Shown: positions 44,959-53,612, counted from the first letter of the stretch. The stretch is 64,000 bases of DNA from CAYLJO01 sp964383905 (GCA_964383905.1 CAYLJO010000002.1:1-64000); one strand, 5' to 3'. The notes: generated from the letters alone by a model not told the origin. Program-made: numbers and translations.

Positions 44959-45324
44959 AGCGTATGCGCTCTTCAGAGTTAAGAGCAGTAAAAAGCCATC
45001 TTTGTCTGAGACTCGTGATAGCGGGTCTCAAATGAACGCGACCACAGCCCTCACCACTGGGCGCCGAAGAGCCCGAGAGGGGGCAACAGAGAAAGAGAGC
45101 CGCAGGTCATATGAAACCGCTATGGTGCAGCATTTACGCTCCAGGTGGCGTTTTCGTATTTCTGAGCAGCAAGGGCCCGGTCCTTGCGCCTCACGATGAC
45201 TGCGGATAAAAGCGCTTGATCTCAATCTCGATTCCGAAGGCATAAGCTTTGCCCTACACCGCGCGGGGGGGCGAAAGTAAAGCGCAGCACAGAAAACTCA
45301 GTCTATCAGGAAAGGAGTTTAAGA
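44959..45324. other. 366-bp gene-free region with a repeat copy
   Basis: Contains repeat family 1 copy E (45015-45105). Nothing else recognised; the promoter of the small exported protein at 45325 should lie here. Confidence 0.5.
45015..45105 (+). repeat. Dispersed intergenic repeat family 1, copy E
   Basis: GATAGCGGGTCTCAAATGAA then CGCGACCACAGCCCTCACCA and CAACAGAGAAAGAGAGCCGC. The first 30 bases match copy A closely. Confidence 0.68.
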
Positions 45325-45591
45325 GTGAATACTAAGAGTGTAACAAGAGGAGTCGTTTCTCTGGTGGCAGCGATCTTCATTGCCGGTACGAATGCACATG
45401 CACAAAATAACGAGCAGCATGTAACTGTCACTTACATCTTTACCTACCAAATAACCGATCGCGGCACCGGGATTATTCTCGCCACCGGCAAAGTTACTGC
45501 TTTCGATGGCAACATTGCGGCGCCGAGACTTGCCGGCCGGATCGTTGAAGACATTAAAAAAGCGCGGGGTGAGTTGAAAGATAAAAAATAG
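45325..45591 (+). CDS. Small exported hypothetical protein
   Basis: An 88-residue protein starting with GTG after an AAAGGAG site. Residues 1-26 form a signal peptide (GVVSLVAAIFIAGTNAHA, cleavage after AHA). The mature part is about 62 residues, beta-rich (VTVTYIFTYQITDRGTGIIL) and ends in a Lys/Asp tail. No domain recognised. Confidence 0.75.
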   Translation: MNTKSVTRGVVSLVAAIFIAGTNAHAQNNEQHVTVTYIFTYQITDRGTGIILATGKVTAFDGNIAAPRLAGRIVEDIKKARGELKDKK

Positions 45592-45593
45592 CT

Positions 45594-45665
45594 GCTATAG
45601 CAAGTGGCGAATGGATGTTACAGAGGGCCTCACCACGGAGGCACAGAGAGACACGAAGAGGACAG
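45594..45665 (+). repeat. Dispersed intergenic repeat family 2, copy 2
   Basis: TATAGCAAGTGGCGAATGGA, then AGGGCCTCACCACGGAGGCA and CAGAGAGACACGAAGAGGAC; matches 38046-38124. Confidence 0.75.
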
Positions 45666-45710
45666 ATATCAATCACGCCTCACGGAAATCAAAGCAGAAG
45701 GGGACAGAAG

Positions 45711-45807
45711 TAGGGTCTATTGATTCTCAGGATGAAACCAAGGAGCGAAGAGCGCGCCCTCCCTCACGGTCGCGCCTTCTGCCTTTAGGCTTTTGACCGT
45801 GGGGACA
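45711..45807 (+). repeat. MITE-like repeat family 4, copy 1
   Basis: AGGGTCTATTGATTCTCAGG (45713-45732), then CGAAGAGCGCGCCCTCCCTC and ACGGTCGCGCCTTCTGCCT. The core GCGCGCCCTCCCTCACGGTC is shared with 63391-63481 and, inverted, with 53661-53752. Confidence 0.8.
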
Positions 45808-45830
45808 GAAGACGGTAACAAATGTGGTGC

Positions 45831-46889
45831 TTATTGACGTAGATGTCCGGTCGCAAGTAGGAGCTCGGCGTTGAGGATGGCGGCGCCCGCCGCGCCTCTG
45901 ATCGTGTTGTGGCTGAGCGCGACGAAGCGATGGCCCATCACCGGGTCGCGCGCGATGCGGCCTATGGTGACACTCATCCCGCCGCCGGCGTCCCGGTCGA
46001 GACGGGGTTGCGGGCGATCCGCTTCCTCGCGCACGATAACGGGTTGTTCCGGGGCCGAATGGAGATGCATCTCCTGCGGCAGTGATTTGAAGGACGCAAA
46101 CGCGTTGCGCAATTCCGCCAGCTCAGCTTGCCGCGACAGGCGCACGCGCACCGCAGCCATGTGGCCGTCCGTGACGTTAACCCGGTGGCATTGCGCGCTC
46201 ACCACCATCGGGGCATTGTCGACACGGCCGCCGCTTGCCCGGCCCAGTATCTTGAGCGTTTCACTCTCGATCTTCTCCTCTTCACTCTCGATGAATGGCC
46301 ACACGTTATCCGCGATGTCGAGCGAAGCGACGCCGGGATAGCCGGCCCCGGACAGGGCCTGCATCGTCGTCGCGACCACCGCCTCGACGCCAAACCGCGC
46401 GTGCAGCGGGGCGAGCGCCAGCGCCAGCATGATCGTCGAACAGTTCGGATTCGTGACGATAAAGCCGCCACCATAATTGCGCGCGGTGCGCTGTCCGTCG
46501 AGCAGGCTGAGGTGCTCGTGATTGATCTCGGGGATCAACAGGGGCACGTCCTCGTCCATGCGATACGCTGAAGAGTTGCTGATGACGGGGTAGCCCGCAC
46601 GCGCAAAATCCCCTTCCGTCTCACGCGCGATGCCGCCGGGCAAGCTGGAGAAGACCAACTCGCAATCGAGCGGCGGGCGCGGGGGCTCAACCTTGAGTGA
46701 CTTCACGGACGACGGCATCTCGCCCGGCAGACGCCACGCGCAAGCCTCACTGTAAGCCTTGCCCTGCGAGCGATCGGACGCCGCGAGCGCCGTCACTTCA
46801 AACTGCGGATGGTTTTCCAATAATTGAATAAAGCGTTGACCGACGGTGCCGGTCGCGCCCAGAATTCCGACGCGTAATTTTCTGCTCAT
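45831..46889 (-). CDS. asd: Aspartate-semialdehyde dehydrogenase
   Basis: A 352-residue enzyme reducing aspartyl-phosphate to aspartate semialdehyde. The Rossmann motif VGILGATGTVGQRFIQLL, the nucleophilic Cys in TNPNCSTIM and the AQCHRVNVTDGHMAAVRV segment place it in the archaeal/fungal-type Asd branch. ATG 46889 follows GGAGAGGACAT; the open frame starts at 46904. It is the last gene of the minus-strand lysine operon, 30 bases after dapC. Confidence 0.94.
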   Translation of the reverse strand: MSRKLRVGILGATGTVGQRFIQLLENHPQFEVTALAASDRSQGKAYSEACAWRLPGEMPSSVKSLKVEPPRPPLDCELVFSSLPGGIARETEGDFARAGYPVISNSSAYRMDEDVPLLIPEINHEHLSLLDGQRTARNYGGGFIVTNPNCSTIMLALALAPLHARFGVEAVVATTMQALSGAGYPGVASLDIADNVWPFIESEEEKIESETLKILGRASGGRVDNAPMVVSAQCHRVNVTDGHMAAVRVRLSRQAELAELRNAFASFKSLPQEMHLHSAPEQPVIVREEADRPQPRLDRDAGGGMSVTIGRIARDPVMGHRFVALSHNTIRGAAGAAILNAELLLATGHLRQ

Positions 46890-46919
46890 ATGTCCTCTCC
46901 GCATTTAAAAATTGAGACT

Positions 46920-48074
46920 TCAGAGCTCTTTCATGTTTCTCAGCGCGCGGCCCATGCGATGCACGCCTTCTGACAGCGTGCGCCGATCGGCGCAGAAGGA
47001 GATGCGTAAAAAGCCTTCGCCTTCGCTGCCGAACGCTGCGCCCGGGACGGTAATCACGCCCTCGGACAGCATTGCTTCGGCGACCCGCATCGAACCGCCG
47101 TAATCGCTTGTATCGACCATCGTATAGAAAGCTCCGTCGGGCGCAACGGCGCGCAGCCGAAGCTCGCTCGAAATAAGTTTCAGAAGGCAGTCGCGCCGGT
47201 CCTGAAATGTCTGGCGCATCTCCTGGCGCGCCTGCTCGGCTTCGGGCGTCCATGCGGCGAGGGCGGCTTTCTGCGAGACGGTCGAAGCGCAGGTTGTCAC
47301 GTAGCCATGGAGGATGAGCGCGCTGCGGATCACGGCCTCTCCCGTCACACCGCCACACAGCCAGCCGAGTCGCCAGCCCGTCATGCTCATAGATTTCGAC
47401 AGCCCGCCGATAATGAGCGTGCGCGCGTAGTACTGCGAGATGGATGCCGGGCGTTCATTCGCATAGTAAAGATCACGGTAGATCTCGTCGCTGACGGCGT
47501 ATGCGTTCGTCCCCCGGAGCGCTTCGGCCATCTCGGCCAGATCATCTTTGGAGAGCGTCCGACCAGTCGGGTTAGACGGGCTAATACACACGACAACTTT
47601 GGTGCGCGGTGACAGCCGGCGGCGAAACTCTTCACCGTCGAATCCAAAATTGCCTGCGGCGGGCATACGGTAAAAGACCGGCCGTCCTCCCGCCATGCGC
47701 GTGAGGGCCGGGTAGGCGACGAAACCTGGATCAGGCAAGAGAACTTCGTCGCCCTCGTCCACCAGCGTCATCAACGCAAGGTACAGAGCCTCCTGCGAGC
47801 CGGCGGTGATAATCACGCGCTCCGGGGTTGCTTTAAGATCGGTATAACCGGTGGCCACACGCTCGCGCAAGAGTTGTAGGCCGGCATGAGTCGTGTAGCC
47901 GTTCTGCTCCTCCGTGACGACGCGGGCGGCGGCGCGGCAGATGACTTCCGGCGTCGGCAGGTCCGGTTCGCCGAGGCCAAGGTTGACGCTGCCGGGCCTG
48001 GCGCGGTCGAACACCTGGCGGATGATACTCTTCTCGATGCCACGCAAACGCGCCGCGGGCTGAAACTCGCTCAA
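46920..48074 (-). CDS. dapC: Class I/II aminotransferase, probable N-succinyl-DAP aminotransferase
   Basis: A 384-residue fold-type I PLP enzyme. NLGLGEPDLPTPEVI, the ITAGSQEALYLALMTLVDEG helix, CISPSNPTGRTLS, and the PLP lysine in GGLSKSMSMTGWRLGW are visible. Position between dapD and asd, with dapE in the same operon, implies it aminates N-succinyl-2-amino-6-ketopimelate. A plain aspartate aminotransferase is the alternative. It overlaps dapD by four bases (ATGA). Confidence 0.85.
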   Translation of the reverse strand: MSEFQPAARLRGIEKSIIRQVFDRARPGSVNLGLGEPDLPTPEVICRAAARVVTEEQNGYTTHAGLQLLRERVATGYTDLKATPERVIITAGSQEALYLALMTLVDEGDEVLLPDPGFVAYPALTRMAGGRPVFYRMPAAGNFGFDGEEFRRRLSPRTKVVVCISPSNPTGRTLSKDDLAEMAEALRGTNAYAVSDEIYRDLYYANERPASISQYYARTLIIGGLSKSMSMTGWRLGWLCGGVTGEAVIRSALILHGYVTTCASTVSQKAALAAWTPEAEQARQEMRQTFQDRRDCLLKLISSELRLRAVAPDGAFYTMVDTSDYGGSMRVAEAMLSEGVITVPGAAFGSEGEGFLRISFCADRRTLSEGVHRMGRALRNMKEL

Positions 48075-48904
48075 CGCAGGTAGTCCTCCAGTCGCACGGC
48101 CCGGTCCGTCTTCTCATCGCGGTACTTGACGATGACCGGCGCGTAAAGCGAGAGGCCCCAGGCACGGCCCTTCTCGTTTGTCACGGCGCGCGCGCCGGGC
48201 ACGACTACCGCTCCCGCCGGGATCTCCAGCACGCCGGCTTCCGTGCGTTGATAAACTTGCCCGCGCACCAGATCATAAACAGGCGTCGAACCGGTCAGAA
48301 TCGTGCCTGCCGCCAGCACCGCGCGCTCACGCACGATTGTTCCCTCGTAGACCCCACAGTTACCGCCGACCAGCACGTCATCCTCAATAATCACCGGCAC
48401 GGCCCCGACCGGCTCCAGCACACCTCCAACCTGCGCGGCGGCGGAGAGGTGCACGCGCTTGCCGATCTGCGCGCACGACCCGACGAGCGCGTGGCTGTCG
48501 ATCATCGTCCCCTCGTCGACGTAAGCGCCGACGTTGATATACATCGGGGGCATGCAGACCACCCCGGGCGCAATGAAGACGCCGTCGCGGATGCTGGAGC
48601 CGCCGGGCACGACGCGCACATTATTTTGAGTCGTGAGACCCCTGACCGGGTAAGTGTCCTTGTCGAAAAAGCGTAAAGATTCGCCGGCAGACATGTCCAC
48701 CAACACGCCCATCCGGAAGCCCAGAAGTATCCCGCGCTTGACCCAGGAGTTGACGCGCCACTCGCCGCCCGGCGCCCGCTCGGCGGCGCGCACCTCGCCC
48801 CGGTTGAGCGCGGCTTTGAACTCGGCGAACAGCGCGCGATGCTCATCCCGATAATGATCGCGCGGCTCACCGGCCAAAAGCTCGATCTGTTCACGCAGCG
48901 GCAC
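48071..48904 (-). CDS. dapD: Tetrahydrodipicolinate N-succinyltransferase
   Basis: A 277-residue left-handed beta-helix acyltransferase. Hexapeptide repeats run from about residue 110 to 230 (ALVGSCAQIGKRVHLSAAAQ, VGGVLEP, DDVLVGGNCGVYEGTIVRER). The N-terminal helical domain (NRGEVRAAERAPGGEWRVNS) matches DapD. It succinylates tetrahydrodipicolinate, committing the pathway to the succinylase branch. The start is GTG, overlapping dapA by 14 bases. Confidence 0.93.
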   Translation of the reverse strand: MPLREQIELLAGEPRDHYRDEHRALFAEFKAALNRGEVRAAERAPGGEWRVNSWVKRGILLGFRMGVLVDMSAGESLRFFDKDTYPVRGLTTQNNVRVVPGGSSIRDGVFIAPGVVCMPPMYINVGAYVDEGTMIDSHALVGSCAQIGKRVHLSAAAQVGGVLEPVGAVPVIIEDDVLVGGNCGVYEGTIVRERAVLAAGTILTGSTPVYDLVRGQVYQRTEAGVLEIPAGAVVVPGARAVTNEKGRAWGLSLYAPVIVKYRDEKTDRAVRLEDYLR

Positions 48905-49814
48905 AGGTGGTTCCCTTCAGCAGCCCAATCTCGTTGAGCACCTCGCGCAAACGGGCGCGACTTTTCTCCTGAACGGGGACGAGCGGCAGGCGGTAATTCT
49001 CTTCGATCAGATTCATCATCGCGAGCGCAGCCTTGACCGGCCCCGGACTCGATTCGATAAAGTTCGTCTCCATCAGCGGTAACAGCTTATAGTGGAGCGC
49101 GCGGGCGGCGGCCCAATCCCCGGCGAGGGCCGTCTCGACCATCCGTGACATCATCTCCGGCGCTTCGTTAGAGGCGACAGAGATCAGCCCGTCGGCCCCG
49201 AGCGCAATCATCGCCAGCGTCAAAGCATCATCGCCCGAGAGAACACGAAAGTTTTCGGGCCGCCCGCGCAAGATCGCCATGATCTGCGAAAGATCGCCGG
49301 ACGCCTCCTTAACGCCAACGATATTCTCGACTTCGCGCGCGAGCCGGAGCGCTGTCGGCGCGGCGATATTGCATGAAGTGCGACCGGGAACATTGTAGAT
49401 GATGACCGGCACGTCATTCACGGCTTCGGCGACGGCGCGGAAATGTGTATAGAGTCCTTCCTGCGTCGGCTTATTGTAATAGGGCGCGACGACCAGTACG
49501 GCATCCGCGCCTAGCGAGCGTGCCGCGCGTGAATATTCAATGGCGGCGGAGGTCGCGTTGCTGCCCGTCCCGGCGATGATGCGCGCCCGCCCGCGTGCCG
49601 CCTCGATGGTTAGCTTAATGACCCGCTGGTCTTCCTCCTCCGTCATCGTCGCACTTTCGCCGGTTGTGCCGCACGGCACAAGTAGCCGCACGCCGCCCGA
49701 GATCTGGTATTCGATCAGGGCGCGCAAACGCTCTTCGTCAACCCCACCGGTCGCGGTAAAGGGTGTGACGAGCGCCGTCGCGCAACCGCGCAACCATTCA
49801 ACCTTCATCGTCAT
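48891..49814 (-). CDS. dapA: 4-Hydroxy-tetrahydrodipicolinate synthase
   Basis: A 307-residue TIM-barrel aldolase. VPCGTTGESATMTEEE, the tyrosine in IYNVPGRTSCN and the Schiff-base lysine in VGVKEASGDLSQ are intact. It condenses aspartate semialdehyde with pyruvate. ATG 49814 has a GGAGGCAGCT ribosome site; the open frame reaches 49865. A 317-bp gap with repeats separates it from dapB upstream, the only sizeable gap in the operon, so it may also have its own promoter. Confidence 0.95.
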   Translation of the reverse strand: MTMKVEWLRGCATALVTPFTATGGVDEERLRALIEYQISGGVRLLVPCGTTGESATMTEEEDQRVIKLTIEAARGRARIIAGTGSNATSAAIEYSRAARSLGADAVLVVAPYYNKPTQEGLYTHFRAVAEAVNDVPVIIYNVPGRTSCNIAAPTALRLAREVENIVGVKEASGDLSQIMAILRGRPENFRVLSGDDALTLAMIALGADGLISVASNEAPEMMSRMVETALAGDWAAARALHYKLLPLMETNFIESSPGPVKAALAMMNLIEENYRLPLVPVQEKSRARLREVLNEIGLLKGTTCAAA

Positions 49815-49881
49815 AGCTGCCTCCATTACATCAGTAACAGGTGATAGGAATAAATCAAACCGCATGAGATTCAGACAAGAG

Positions 49882-49905
49882 TCTCACGCAAAGGCGCTAA
49901 GAAAA
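49882..49905 (+). repeat. Repeat family 3, copy 2
   Basis: TCTCACGCAAAGGCGCTAAG; compare 39578-39607 and 61863-61884. Confidence 0.55.
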
Positions 49906-49979
49906 GAGGCGATCCAGCCAACTTTCCGGCACGCTCCGGGTGAACATCTCTTTTATTAAAGATCGCCAATCTCGATCAT

Positions 49980-50075
49980 CTTTCGCCCCTATCGGGGCTG
50001 CGGCTCGTATGGATGGTCTGGATCCCAGGGCGTTAGCCCTGGGCTAGAAGTATTCCGCCCCTGACGGGGCTATCC
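49980..50075. repeat. Composite palindromic intergenic element
   Basis: Three hairpins in about 90 bases: GCCCCTATCGGGGC (49985-49998), CCCAGGGC/GCCCTGGG (50024-50043) and GCCCCTGACGGGGC (50057-50070). The outer two are nearly identical. Such CCCAGGGC-GTTA-GCCCTGGG elements resemble REP-type repeats of environmental bacteria. Confidence 0.7.
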
Positions 50076-50086
50076 ATGCTATGCCA

Positions 50087-50109
50087 CTCCCAATTGAAAT
50101 CTGCTCTAA
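50087..50109 (+). repeat. 23-bp repeat shared with 55608-55630
   Basis: CTCCCAATTGAAATCTGCTC versus CTCCCAATCGAAATTTGCTC over the first 20 bases, two mismatches. Confidence 0.6.
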
Positions 50110-50131
50110 AAGTTGCACATCGAGTTGCCTG

Positions 50132-50830
50132 TCACTGTTTTAGAATCTCGTCCATTACTTCTGAGAACTCATAAACGCCTTGTCGCCCCTTGATCCAGCG
50201 CGCGGCGGTGAGGGCCCCGGCTGCGAATCCTTCGCGCGAGCGCGCGACGTGGGTCAGAGTTATCTGGTCGGGGGCCGAATCGAACCCGACCAGATGCGTT
50301 CCGGGAATGTGGCCGGCGCGGGTGGACGCGATCGAGATGTCGCGTCCGAAGCGCGCGGAGAGAATATTGTGCAGGCGCAAGGCCGTGCCCGAAGGCGCGT
50401 CACGCTTGCGCGAGTGATGCGCCTCCTCGATGAATGGGGCGTAACTATCGAGGGATCGAAAGAGCTCGGCGGCGTGCGCGACGATGCGGTAAAAGATATT
50501 GACGCCGATCGAGAAGTTCGCGCCGTAGACGAGCGCCCCGCCCTGTTTTTCGACGATGCGGCGGGCCTCTGCTTCGGACGCGGCCCACCCGGTCGTCCCC
50601 TCGACGAGCGGGACGTGAGCATGTGCGCAGGCCGTGATATTGGTGAGCACCGCGCCGGCGACGGAAAAATCTATCGCGGCGTCGTGGCCGCGCAAAAGAT
50701 CGGCCAGCTCTTCCGAATTGCGCGGCGCATCGCTTGAAGAAAGGACGAGCGCGATCTCGTGTCCCTCATCGCGCGCCAGCTTACCCACAAGTTGACCCAT
50801 CGCGCCGAAACCAATCAGGGCGAGTCTCAT
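50132..50830 (-). CDS. dapB: 4-Hydroxy-tetrahydrodipicolinate reductase
   Basis: A 232-residue reductase, shorter than the 265-273 residues usual in proteobacteria. The nucleotide loop is ALIGFGAMGQLVGKL, and the catalytic His/Lys motif is EEAHHSRKRDAPSGTALRLH. AARWIKGRQGVYEFSEVMDE is the conserved C-terminal helix region. The start overlaps the dapE stop by four bases. Confidence 0.93.
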   Translation of the reverse strand: MRLALIGFGAMGQLVGKLARDEGHEIALVLSSSDAPRNSEELADLLRGHDAAIDFSVAGAVLTNITACAHAHVPLVEGTTGWAASEAEARRIVEKQGGALVYGANFSIGVNIFYRIVAHAAELFRSLDSYAPFIEEAHHSRKRDAPSGTALRLHNILSARFGRDISIASTRAGHIPGTHLVGFDSAPDQITLTHVARSREGFAAGALTAARWIKGRQGVYEFSEVMDEILKQ

Positions 50831-51879
50831 CTCCCGGCTCCTTCCGCCGCCTCGCGATACTCCCCGTCGCTTTGCCGCTCGCGCGAAAGGAGTGCCCGTA
50901 CCAGCCGCATGTATAGATCGACAGCTTCGGCGAGCTCACGCTTCGCGACACGCTCCTGAGACGTGTGGGCGACAAGGATCGAGCCGGGGCCGACGAGGAG
51001 CGGCGCGCCCCATCTCGTCAGGTGTGGGATATCCGTCGTAAAGCGCACGACGCATTGCTCGAAGCCTTCGACGGCGACCATGCGAACAGGATCGTGCGTC
51101 GATAGGTATTCCACCTGAGCGCGCCCGCGCGTGGCGCGTTCGATCATCTCCCTGACCGGCGCGGCCTTTGTCACCAGACGAATCTGCAGATCGGCCCGCG
51201 CCTCCGACGGGACGACGTTGGGTCGCGTGCCGCCCGCGATCGTTCCAATGTTGCAGGTCGTCTCACCAAAGAATTCATCCGAGGGCCATTGGCAGGCGCG
51301 AATGCTCGCGAGCACGTCGAGTAGTTTCTCGATCGCCGAGTCACCCTGTTCCGGATAGGCCGAGTGGGCCGCGCGCCCTTCGGTCCTGATGGTCAAACGC
51401 AAAGAGCCCTTGGAGCCGGTGGCGAGCCTGTTGTCGGTCGGTTCTCCGTTGATCAGGTAGCGGCATTCGGAGGCTAACGGATGACGGTTGGCGGCCCTCG
51501 CGCCGAGGCTGCCCATCTCCTCGTCGACCGTGAAAAGGAGCCCGATCTCTTCAACGCCCTCAGCGCGCAAGCGCTCGGCGGCGGTGATCTGCGCCGCGAT
51601 AATCCCCTTCGCGTCACACGCGCCGCGCCCGTGGACAAATTCTTCATCTTCGCTCGAGGCGATGTGGGGTGGCACCGTGTCCATATGCGTCGAGAGCACG
51701 ATTCGCGGGCGGGCGCTCGTAGTGGCAATAACGTTGGCGCGGCCGGCGGAGACTTCCTGCGCCTCGGCCTTGTAGCTCAGGCTTTCGAGATAGGCGGCGA
51801 GAAAGCGTCCGGCCTCCGCTTCGTCCCCGGTGACCGAGGGGATGTCTATGAGTTTGCGCGTCAGCTCAATTAAGTTCAT
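50827..51879 (-). CDS. dapE: M20 deacylase, probable N-succinyl-DAP desuccinylase
   Basis: A 350-residue M20-family metallohydrolase. Metal-ligand motifs are LSTHMDTVPP (His, Asp), GRGACDAKG (Asp), FTVDEEMGSLGA (catalytic Glu pair) and a C-terminal AHTSQE His; the GTRPNVVPSEARADLQIRLV region is typical. ArgE and LysK are close relatives, but its place in a dapB-dapA-dapD operon argues for DapE, releasing succinate to give LL-diaminopimelate. ATG 51879 lies five bases past the lysC stop; ATG 51903 would overlap lysC. Confidence 0.86.
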   Translation of the reverse strand: MNLIELTRKLIDIPSVTGDEAEAGRFLAAYLESLSYKAEAQEVSAGRANVIATTSARPRIVLSTHMDTVPPHIASSEDEEFVHGRGACDAKGIIAAQITAAERLRAEGVEEIGLLFTVDEEMGSLGARAANRHPLASECRYLINGEPTDNRLATGSKGSLRLTIRTEGRAAHSAYPEQGDSAIEKLLDVLASIRACQWPSDEFFGETTCNIGTIAGGTRPNVVPSEARADLQIRLVTKAAPVREMIERATRGRAQVEYLSTHDPVRMVAVEGFEQCVVRFTTDIPHLTRWGAPLLVGPGSILVAHTSQERVAKRELAEAVDLYMRLVRALLSRERQSDGEYREAAEGAGR

Positions 51880-51883
51880 AAAC

Positions 51884-53245
51884 TTAACCGAAGAATGCTT
51901 CATGAAGGCGAGCGACCGCCTCGGCGGCGCGGTCTTCGTCGACGGCGAATGTCAGGTTAATACTCGACGCTCCCTGCGAGATCAGCGAAACGTTGATGTC
52001 GCTGATCGTACTGAAGACGCGCGCGGCGACGCCGGGCGTGCCGCGCAGGCCTTCGCCGACGACGCAGATAATCGCCCGCTGCTTCTCCACGCTGACCGTC
52101 CCAAGGTCTTGCAACTCGTGAATCACGGATGATAGCGAGCCGGCATCCTCGAGCGAGAGCGACACGCTGACCTCTGAGGTCGTGACAACATCAACGACGA
52201 CGCGGTGCCGGTCAAAGACCTCGAACAGGGCGCGCAGGAATCCATACGCGCCGAGCATCCGCGCGGAAGTGATCTGGAGGATCGTGATGCCCGTTTTGTG
52301 CGCGATCGATTTTACCGCGCGCGGCGACGTTTCAGTCTGCTCGCGGACGAGCGTGCCCGCCTCATCGGGCGCGCGCGAGTTGCAGATGCGCACCGGGATG
52401 TTGGCTTCAATGGCGGGCTGGATCGTCTTCGGGTGAAGCACCTTGGCGCCGAAGTAGGCAATCTCGGCGGCTTCCGCGTAGGAGAGGCGAGAGATCGTGC
52501 GCGCCGTCTTCACAAGGCGCGGGTCGGCGGTCAACACACCCGTCACGTCTGTCCAGATCTGTATCTCGCGCGCGGCTAAGATGGCGCCGATGAGCGCGGC
52601 CGAGTAATCCGAGCCGCCGCGCCCGAGCGTTGTCGTCGCACCACTCTTTGTCGCCGCGATGAAGCCGCCGAGCACGGGGACCGTTGCATCTTCGATCAGC
52701 GGGTCAAGCTCCGCCCGCGTGTGCCACTCGCTCTCTGCCGGCAGCGGTGCGGCCTGCCCGTGTGCATCATCCGTCTTGATGCAGCGGCGCGCATCAACGT
52801 ATTGCGCGCGCAGCCCGCTCGCGCGCAGCACGTGAGCGAGCAGGGTGGCCGAGAGGCGTTCGCCGTATGAGACGATCACGTCCTGCAAGAGCGGTTGCGG
52901 CATGAGACGGCCGGCAACCTTCTGCAAAAGCTCTCCGATCTCATGGCGCGACCTTTCAACTGCCGATGCCATCTCAGTAACGGGCCCGCCCGGCAGCAGG
53001 CTGCGCGCGACGCTCAGGTGGCGCTCAAAATGCTCGTCAAGTGTGGCGCCGGCCTTCTCCGGCTCGCCTTCCGCCGCGGTTTGGACGCTCGCGAGCAGCG
53101 CATCCGTGACGCGGCTCATCGCGGAGACGACGACGACGGGCCGCGCGTCTTTGTGCGCATGCAGGATACGGCCCACGCGCTCAAACGCGCGCGCGTCTTC
53201 GACGGACGTGCCGCCAAACTTCATGACCGTGGGCCGTAAAGACAT
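51884..53245 (-). CDS. lysC: Aspartate kinase, monofunctional
   Basis: A 453-residue enzyme phosphorylating aspartate, the first step to lysine, methionine and threonine. PTVMKFGGTSVEDARAF starts the kinase domain; TTLGRGGSDYSAALIGAIL and the two C-terminal ACT domains (ITSARMLGAYGFLRALFEVF; INVSLISQGASSINLTFAVD) mark a feedback-regulated form. ATG 53245 is chosen because the family begins close to KFGGTSV; the open frame extends to 53302. It heads the operon controlled by the lysine riboswitch. Confidence 0.95.
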   Translation of the reverse strand: MSLRPTVMKFGGTSVEDARAFERVGRILHAHKDARPVVVVSAMSRVTDALLASVQTAAEGEPEKAGATLDEHFERHLSVARSLLPGGPVTEMASAVERSRHEIGELLQKVAGRLMPQPLLQDVIVSYGERLSATLLAHVLRASGLRAQYVDARRCIKTDDAHGQAAPLPAESEWHTRAELDPLIEDATVPVLGGFIAATKSGATTTLGRGGSDYSAALIGAILAAREIQIWTDVTGVLTADPRLVKTARTISRLSYAEAAEIAYFGAKVLHPKTIQPAIEANIPVRICNSRAPDEAGTLVREQTETSPRAVKSIAHKTGITILQITSARMLGAYGFLRALFEVFDRHRVVVDVVTTSEVSVSLSLEDAGSLSSVIHELQDLGTVSVEKQRAIICVVGEGLRGTPGVAARVFSTISDINVSLISQGASSINLTFAVDEDRAAEAVARLHEAFFG

Positions 53246-53305
53246 AAACGTGCGAAACTTCAAGGCGAAGGCGACTGCGGCTCTTCGCCGTATAAATGCC
53301 AAAGC

Positions 53306-53343
53306 AAAGAGGCCGGCCGTGAGCAGACACGACCGACCTCTTT
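53306..53343 (-). terminator. Riboswitch-controlled intrinsic terminator upstream of lysC
   Basis: A 16-bp stem (53306-53321 with 53328-53343, including two G-U pairs) and 6-base loop. Read on the minus strand it begins AAAGAGGTCGGTCGTG and ends CCTCTTTGCTTT. It lies 47 bases after the lysine aptamer and 61 bases before lysC. Confidence 0.85.
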
Positions 53344-53390
53344 AAGAAATCTCAATTCCGCGCGGGTGAATACAGGCGCGGCAACTGATG

Positions 53391-53570
53391 CGTCGTAGCT
53401 CTCCACCGATCTTCGATCTCGGTGACAGTCCTGTGGATTTAGCCACAGCGACCAACCCTCCGGCCGCTGAAAGACGGCACGAAGGGCTTCGGCGATCCAC
53501 CCCTTTCGCCAGGCCATCAACGAACCTTTCAACTTCTCCGGACCAATTACTCCTGGGGACCGCACCTCTA
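53391..53570 (-). promoter_or_regulatory. Lysine riboswitch (L box)
   Basis: On the minus strand the 180-nt leader contains the L-box consensus blocks in order: AGAGGTGCGG, AGGAGTAATTGG, TTGAAAGGTTCGTTGATGGC, GGGGTGGATCGCCGAAGC, GGTTGGTCGCTGTGGC, GGACTGTCACCG and GGTGGAGAGCTACG. Length and order match the lysine aptamer. Lysine binding is expected to favour the following terminator, lowering lysC-dap operon expression. Confidence 0.93.
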
Positions 53571-53612
53571 CACTGTTAACTATCCAAAGATCACAAGCTC
53601 TGCGAAAGGCAT

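Larger units (their letters stand above)
49815..50131. other. 317-bp repeat-bearing gap inside the lysine operon
   Basis: Contains repeat family 3 (49882-49905), a composite hairpin element (49980-50075) and a 23-bp segment shared with 55608-55630. No gene seen. Confidence 0.6.

Noticed and set aside
53260..53565. 101-codon minus-strand open frame upstream of lysC
   Set aside because: It lies entirely across the lysine riboswitch and its terminator; the RNA structure explains the sequence better than a protein.
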